DNA from: RGIG8748 sp045576175
Lineage (GTDB): Bacteria; Bacillota; Clostridia; UMGS1810
Length of the DNA stretch: 10,265 bases
Direction of reading: 5' to 3'
Assembly: GCA_045576175.1 (NCBI GenBank)
Contig: JAZNFW010000038.1
Location: forward strand, 1 to 10,265
Under the pieces are notes generated by a model. The model was not told the origin of the DNA, did no database searches, and saw only the letters and a list, made by a program, of their open reading frames with translations. This document shows, piece by piece, positions 6,065 through 10,265 of this stretch. Numbering within the stretch: position 1 is the first letter of the stretch; each line of letters begins with the position of its first letter. The position numbers and the translations under genes are program-made.

Positions 6065-6697
6065 TTATAAATAATACCCCGTATAGCTTGCGGCGTCTAC
6101 CGTGAATATGCCCATAAGGCAAGGCGTTTCGTTGGATAGTCCTATTACATAGAGGGTGTTGTATTTGCCCTTTTGAACCCTTTGGTTGGGCATTATGAGT
6201 TTGAGAGTTCCGTCGCCGACCTGACGGAATCTGAATTCGTAGTTATCGGGGGTCATACATATATAGCGGCTCACCTCAAGATAATCTATGCCGCCTAATA
6301 TGTCGTGTCCGTTTGCACTTACATCAAGGCTCGAAAGATTGGGTGAAAGATGGCATACCCTCACATGGCCGTACTCGGTGTCTTTTCTCTCCGTAGGCTC
6401 CATTATGCCGTATGCCATTGTGCCTCCGTCCGAATGTACCGCCGCAACGGTATATACCTCGCCGTGGCCAAGCGGAAGTTTAACTGTAGAGAGCACATTA
6501 TCCTTGTTGCCCGCCTGTGTGATTTTAAATTCCTGAACACCATTTGGCACCTTGAAATATGTACTAAAGCATCCAAAGCTTAAATTTGGCTGCAAAAGAG
6601 TGTTTCCGTGATAGAAATCTGCCTTTTCCACTCCGGGGCTCGCATTTACAAACCTCACATATGGCGAAAGAAAATTCTGTATTTTGATATTCTGCAT
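6065..6697 (-). CDS. DUF4397-like two-repeat beta-sandwich protein, function unknown
   Basis: The 210-aa protein contains two tandem beta-rich units. The first starts with VRFVNASPGV (14-23) and the second with VRVCHLSPNL (112-121). Each continues with a 'D-F/V-ANG' turn and a 'Y-F-VP-G-Y/Q-F' strand. This is the pattern of DUF4397 domains ('VRVVHASP...VDVYVNG'), which are usually found in secreted or surface proteins. There is no signal peptide, transmembrane segment or sortase motif, so export would need another route, or the protein may act inside the cell or on the spore. The ATG at 6697 shares its A with the TAA stop of the upstream gene (TAATG), and GGAGGAG lies a few bases before. The two genes are thus probably coupled and may work together. 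The function is unknown. Confidence 0.8.
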   Translation of the reverse strand: MQNIKIQNFLSPYVRFVNASPGVEKADFYHGNTLLQPNLSFGCFSTYFKVPNGVQEFKITQAGNKDNVLSTVKLPLGHGEVYTVAAVHSDGGTMAYGIMEPTERKDTEYGHVRVCHLSPNLSSLDVSANGHDILGGIDYLEVSRYICMTPDNYEFRFRQVGDGTLKLIMPNQRVQKGKYNTLYVIGLSNETPCLMGIFTVDAASYTGYYL

Positions 6698-7830
6698 TAT
6701 TGCTCCTCCTTTTTGGACATTTCTTCCTTATTTGAAATTTTGCCGAGTGCACTTTCCACAAGCTGTACAAGACGTTCAAGCGATGCCTCTATTCTTGTAA
6801 ACTCCCTTTCAAAATCCACAAAGCTGTCCCGTCTGGAGAGCACCTCTATATATTTTCTTGAAAGCTCATCCACCTCTTGCCCCTTGGGTCTAAGCTGTGG
6901 CTTTGGAGCTTTTTTCGTTATTTCATCAAGGCTGCAGAAAAGCTGTTTTGCAAGGTTTATCGATGCTTTTGAAACTATTACATCTCCACCTTGCGACTTT
7001 GGTCTTACAAGTCCGGGCGACCTTCCCAGTATTCGCACCTTCCCACGTTCAAAGTTCTCATCTACAAGCATCATAAATGCCATAGAATTTTCTACCCACT
7101 CAACGCATATCTTTTGTTCCAAGGGGACGAGTGCAACCTGCGTGTGTGAATTTACTCTTAGTGTTATTTCTCGCAAAAGTCCATCTGTCACACACAAAAG
7201 TGCAACTGTATTTTCTCTCTTATCTCCCGAGACATATGCACAGTACAGCTTTCCGCCAAAATGCATGGCACATAGTGAGAGTATATTGCAATCTGCCGCT
7301 CTATTTGGATTTGTGTATGACTTTGTGTTGTATGTATACCTAAGGTTATAAAGCGTGCCTCCTTCGGCATAGAGAATATGTATATTGCCCAATTCATCTA
7401 CGGCAGTATCGTAAATTCCATCGTCTCCTATGCGTGCTACAACCTTTGGCTCTGCGGTAAAGTCACCGCCTTCTGCCACTTGATGCACAAGAAGGGTATC
7501 GGTTAAGTTTATGCAGTAGAAAAGATGATACTTTGAACCTATTTTGTGCACCTTTACATTTGAGATTCTTCCCTTGTCGCTTTTTGGTTCCAGTATGGTT
7601 TGTGATGCCAAAGCACCATTTGAAAAACGTATGTGTATAAGGGCAGAGTTGGAATTTATGCCAAATATATCTAAGTCGCCGTTATCCCAAGCATATAAAT
7701 CAAAATCATCTGTCATATCCTTATACAAAACTTCTCTTTGTCCGTTTGGCTGGGAGAGCACCAATTCTTTGGAATTATTTAATGTTATATATCGGTTTTT
7801 CTCCCCTTTTTTCATTATGAGAATATCCAT
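6697..7830 (-). CDS. Uncharacterised protein with propeller-like repeats and C-terminal coiled coil
   Basis: I do not recognise this 377-aa protein as a named family. Residues about 10-290 are beta-strand-rich with repeated short 'hydrophobic-Y/H-x-A/F-Y-x-(6-10)-L' units, such as KYHLFYCINLTDTLLVH, GNIHILYAEGGTLYNL and KLYCAYVSGDKRENTVALL. This suggests a beta-propeller of the exo-sialidase/BNR or WD-like kind. Residues about 300-325 are lysine- and proline-rich, and 330-365 (FEREFTRIEASLERLVQLV) form an amphipathic coiled coil ending in a charged tail. There is no signal peptide or membrane segment. The ATG at 7830 has AGGTGGTG at a spacing of 7. It heads a two-gene unit with the DUF4397-like gene, divergent from the PfoR-like gene. 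I could not identify a convincing minus-strand promoter in the 120-bp gap. Function unknown; a structural or spore-surface role is only a guess. Confidence 0.8.
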   Translation of the reverse strand: MDILIMKKGEKNRYITLNNSKELVLSQPNGQREVLYKDMTDDFDLYAWDNGDLDIFGINSNSALIHIRFSNGALASQTILEPKSDKGRISNVKVHKIGSKYHLFYCINLTDTLLVHQVAEGGDFTAEPKVVARIGDDGIYDTAVDELGNIHILYAEGGTLYNLRYTYNTKSYTNPNRAADCNILSLCAMHFGGKLYCAYVSGDKRENTVALLCVTDGLLREITLRVNSHTQVALVPLEQKICVEWVENSMAFMMLVDENFERGKVRILGRSPGLVRPKSQGGDVIVSKASINLAKQLFCSLDEITKKAPKPQLRPKGQEVDELSRKYIEVLSRRDSFVDFEREFTRIEASLERLVQLVESALGKISNKEEMSKKEEQ

Positions 7831-7889
7831 TTTGTGTCACCACCTAAAAAAAGATATGCTCAAAACACTAAAAAAAGACCTTACATATA

Positions 7890-7918
7890 TTGAAAAAAAG
7901 GATTTATTGGTATATAAT
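7890..7918 (+). promoter_or_regulatory. Sigma-A-type promoter of the PfoR-like/murT unit
   Basis: The -35 is TTGAAA (7890-7895), the spacer is 17 nt, and the -10 is a perfect TATAAT (7913-7918), 32 nt before the start codon at 7951. The -10 is embedded in a 14-nt perfect AT palindrome, TATATAATTATATA (7911-7924). The region between the divergent genes is very AT-rich, so chance matches are easier, but spacing and position are right. Confidence 0.75.
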
Positions 7919-7950
7919 TATATAAAATTTATCTTCATTTGGAGGTCATT

Positions 7951-8970
7951 ATGAGCTACATAAGAAAAAAGGGCATTTCTCTCTCGCCCAAAAAGTATTT
8001 TATCGATGCACTTGGTGCTATGGCACTGGGTCTTTTTGCTTCTCTTTTAATTGGCACAATCTTCGGAACTGTTGCAGATTATGTGTCAAACAAAGAAGTG
8101 CAAGGATTTTTGCTTAATATGAAGGAATATGCTGTAATGGCACAGGGTCCTGCCATGGCTATGGCAATAGGCTCTGCACTTGGTGCAGAGGGACTTTTAC
8201 TTTTTTCTCTTTGTGCAGTAGGTGCGGCGGGTAACGCTCTTGGCGGTCCTCTTGGAACATACATAGCCGTTCTTATAGCTTGCGAACTCGGAAAGCTTGT
8301 TTATAAGACCACAAAAATAGATATAATATTAACACCCACCGTTGTAATAGCTCTGGGCGTGGGCGTGTCGCTTGCAACCGGACCTTTCATATCGGGACTT
8401 ATGCAGTACATCGGAAAGCTTATTATGACATTTACAGAGATGCAGCCTCTTCTTATGGGTGCTCTTGTTTCGGTTGTTGTGGGCATATGCCTTACACTCC
8501 CCATAAGCTCTGCTGCAATATGTGCTATGCTTGGGCTTACAGGAATTGCAGGCGGTGCTGCCACAGCAGGCTGCTGTGCACAGATGGTTGGCTTTGCGGT
8601 AATGAGCTTTGCTGCAAACAAATGGAGCGGACTTATAGCACAGGGGCTTGGCACAAGTATGCTCCAGATGGGAAACATCGTAAGAAAGCCTATAATCTGG
8701 CTCCCTCCCATCATAACCTCGGCAATTACCGGAGCACTGTCTGCCTGTGTGTTTAAAATGCAAAACCCTGTTGCCATAGCATCGGGAATGGGAACCTGCG
8801 GTCTTGTGGGACCCATTGGTGTTCTTAGTGGCAAGGGTATAGGTATGGAAGAGATAGTCGCTGTTCTTCTTATTTGCTTTGTTCTTCCTGCACTTATTAC
8901 CTGGGCTATCGCACTTCCATTTAAGAAAATTGGACTCATAAAGAATTCTGACCTCAAATTAAATATATGA
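7951..8970 (+). CDS. PfoR/PTS EIIC-like polytopic membrane protein (COG3641)
   Basis: The 339-aa protein is almost entirely hydrophobic, with about 8-10 predicted transmembrane helices. It has glycine/alanine-rich motifs such as GPAMAMAIGSALGAEG, GNALGGPLGTY, GGAATAGCCAQMVGFA and MGTCGLVGPIG. These match the family of predicted membrane proteins named after C. perfringens PfoR (COG3641, Pfam PTS_EIIC_2). Family length is close to 340. The fold resembles a PTS sugar-permease domain, but no EIIA/EIIB partner lies here, so sugar phosphorylation is not supported. The toxin-regulator name is historical. The start is the ATG at 7951, 5 nt after GGAGG; an earlier in-frame TTG at 7939 would overlap that site. 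murT follows after 14 bp, so the two are probably cotranscribed. The transported substrate is unknown. Confidence 0.85.
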   Translation: MSYIRKKGISLSPKKYFIDALGAMALGLFASLLIGTIFGTVADYVSNKEVQGFLLNMKEYAVMAQGPAMAMAIGSALGAEGLLLFSLCAVGAAGNALGGPLGTYIAVLIACELGKLVYKTTKIDIILTPTVVIALGVGVSLATGPFISGLMQYIGKLIMTFTEMQPLLMGALVSVVVGICLTLPISSAAICAMLGLTGIAGGAATAGCCAQMVGFAVMSFAANKWSGLIAQGLGTSMLQMGNIVRKPIIWLPPIITSAITGALSACVFKMQNPVAIASGMGTCGLVGPIGVLSGKGIGMEEIVAVLLICFVLPALITWAIALPFKKIGLIKNSDLKLNI

Positions 8971-8984
8971 AGGAGACCCACTCT

Positions 8985-10265
8985 ATGACAAAACTTAGAA
9001 ACTGCCTTGCAATTATAGTATGCAAGCTTCTTATAAAGCTCGGTATACTTATGGGCAAAAAAGGCTCTTCCATGCCGGGTGCCGTTGCTATGAAAATAGC
9101 ACCGTCTCTTCTTAAATCTCTTGCAGATCAGGTAAAAAACGAGATAATCCTTGTTTGCGGTACAAACGGAAAAACAACCACAAACAATCTTATATATTCC
9201 CTCCTATCTTATGGGGGCAAAAAGGTTGTATGCAACAATGTGGGAGCAAATATGCTTCCGGGTGTTGCCTGTGCCTTTATAAGTAAAGCCCGTATAAGCG
9301 GAAAGCTGGATGCGGATTTTGCATCTATTGAATGTGACGAAGCAAGTGTAAGACACATAGTAAAGCACATAAATCCTAACAAAATTGTAATCACCAATCT
9401 CTTTTGCGACCAGATGGACCGCTACGGAGAAATAGAGGGTACCATAAAGCTTATAAATGAAGCTCTGGAAAAGGTGCCGGACACTACCCTTATTTTAAAT
9501 GCTGATGACCCCTTTACTGCACAGTTTGGTGTGGGAAGAAAAGCAATATATTATGGTGTGAGCGAAGATGTGCTCTCGCCCAAGGATGTTCAAAGCCAGC
9601 TTTGCACAAATTGCCAAAGCCCGCTTAATTATGAATACTATCATTACAATCAGCTTGGAAAATATAGTTGCCCTTCCTGCTCTTTTGAGCGTCCCAACCC
9701 GAATTACAGTGCCACAAGAGTGGATATGAAGGACTCAATTAAATTTGTGCTGAGCTACAAGGGAAGCCAGTATAAAATGGCTATAAATTACCGCGGTTTC
9801 TACAACATTTACAATATTTTGGCTTCATTTGCCGTGTTCGAAACTGCTGGTGGAGATATAGACGATGCAAAGAAAGTATTTGATGAGTACAAACCGCAGA
9901 TAGGCAGAATGGAGCAGTTTACAATAGATGGTAAGGGCGTGATATTAAACCTTGCCAAAAACCCTGCAGGCTTTAATCAGGCGTTATCTACTGTGGATGC
10001 AGACACTCGCAAGAAATCTGTCCTCATAGCTGTAAATGATATGGCATCCGACGGAACGGATGTATCCTGGCTTTGGGATACAGACTTTGAACTTCTTTCA
10101 AAGCAGAATGTAGAAAAGGTTTATGTTTCCGGCACAAGAAAATATGATGTGGCACTGCGACTTAAATATGCAGGTGTTCGTAATATCGAAATAATAGAAA
10201 TAAATGAAGACAGCATACAGAAAATCGTAAAATCGCTAAAAGAAATTTGCTATTTTGTGGTAAAC
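8985..10265 (+). CDS. murT: MurT, Mur-ligase-like subunit of lipid II isoglutaminyl synthase (3' partial)
   Basis: MurT works with the glutamine amidotransferase GatD to amidate D-glutamate of lipid II, using ATP and ammonia from glutamine. The visible 427 codons are open to the window edge; full family members are roughly 440-450 aa, so only the end is missing. Features: ATP-binding P-loop GTNGKTTT at 59-66; the central Mur-ligase motif IECDEAS (116-121 region); LNADDP at 171-176; and a Cys4 zinc ribbon (C207, C210, C229, C232) inserted in the central domain, which is typical of MurT and absent from MurC-F. The C-terminal DUF1727 domain has DGTDVSWLWD at 356-365, the region known to contribute an aspartate to GatD catalysis. 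An AAGGAG site lies 9 nt before the ATG. gatD is expected just beyond the right edge. Confidence 0.94.
   Translation, partial: MTKLRNCLAIIVCKLLIKLGILMGKKGSSMPGAVAMKIAPSLLKSLADQVKNEIILVCGTNGKTTTNNLIYSLLSYGGKKVVCNNVGANMLPGVACAFISKARISGKLDADFASIECDEASVRHIVKHINPNKIVITNLFCDQMDRYGEIEGTIKLINEALEKVPDTTLILNADDPFTAQFGVGRKAIYYGVSEDVLSPKDVQSQLCTNCQSPLNYEYYHYNQLGKYSCPSCSFERPNPNYSATRVDMKDSIKFVLSYKGSQYKMAINYRGFYNIYNILASFAVFETAGGDIDDAKKVFDEYKPQIGRMEQFTIDGKGVILNLAKNPAGFNQALSTVDADTRKKSVLIAVNDMASDGTDVSWLWDTDFELLSKQNVEKVYVSGTRKYDVALRLKYAGVRNIEIIEINEDSIQKIVKSLKEICYFVVN

Noticed and set aside
7831..7889. A minus-strand promoter for the propeller-like gene in the divergent gap
   Set aside because: The gap is AT-rich and several weak boxes can be drawn, including sporulation-sigma-like ones, but none has both boxes at correct spacing.
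8301..8981. Long minus-strand open frames at 8301-8981 and 8329-8763
   Set aside because: They are antisense to the PfoR-like membrane protein gene. Their Ala/Pro/Ile-rich or Cys/His-rich composition is the expected shadow of hydrophobic codons.
1..10265. CRISPR arrays, tRNA or rRNA genes, transposases, phage genes
   Set aside because: I saw no regularly spaced direct repeats, no tRNA-like TTCGA arm context outside genes, and no encoded protein resembling mobile-element functions.

Overview
The window looks like core chromosome of a low- to mid-GC Gram-positive anaerobe, most likely a member of the Clostridia (Bacillota). The infC-rpmI-rplT operon has a Firmicutes-style attenuated leader. 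The cdaA-cdaR pair (c-di-AMP synthesis) and the start of murT (lipid II amidation, paired with GatD in Gram-positive bacteria) are present, as are an iron-dependent alcohol dehydrogenase and a COG3641/PfoR-type membrane protein. Strong purine-rich Shine-Dalgarno sites stand before most genes. I see no phage, transposase, CRISPR, defence island, tRNA or rRNA.

Left block (1-5996, all minus strand, read right to left). A consensus promoter at 5968-5996 and a leader of about 160 nt, with a hairpin and an intrinsic terminator, precede infC, rpmI and rplT. A 116-bp imperfect inverted repeat then separates rplT from a SpoU-family RNA methyltransferase gene. Next come an iron-containing alcohol dehydrogenase, cdaA, cdaR, nth and the first 48 codons of an Xaa-Pro aminopeptidase-like gene. 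From the methyltransferase onward the genes are 20 bp apart or less, or overlap, including two ATGA stop/start overlaps. They are probably cotranscribed and in part translationally coupled.

Middle block (6034-7830, minus strand). Two genes of unknown role share a stop/start overlap: a 377-residue protein with propeller-like beta repeats and a C-terminal coiled coil, and a 210-residue protein with two DUF4397-like repeats. A weak terminator candidate lies between them and the infC promoter.

Right block (7890-10265, plus strand). A good promoter drives a polytopic PfoR/EIIC-like membrane protein gene, followed 14 bp later by murT, which runs off the window. gatD would be expected next, outside.

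The content is mostly housekeeping. The points most worth a second look are the probable AUC start codon of infC, the infC leader attenuator, the 116-bp inverted repeat behind rplT, the cdaA-cdaR operon that continues into nth rather than glmM, and the uncharacterised propeller-like/DUF4397 gene pair. I did not find a convincing new multi-gene system.
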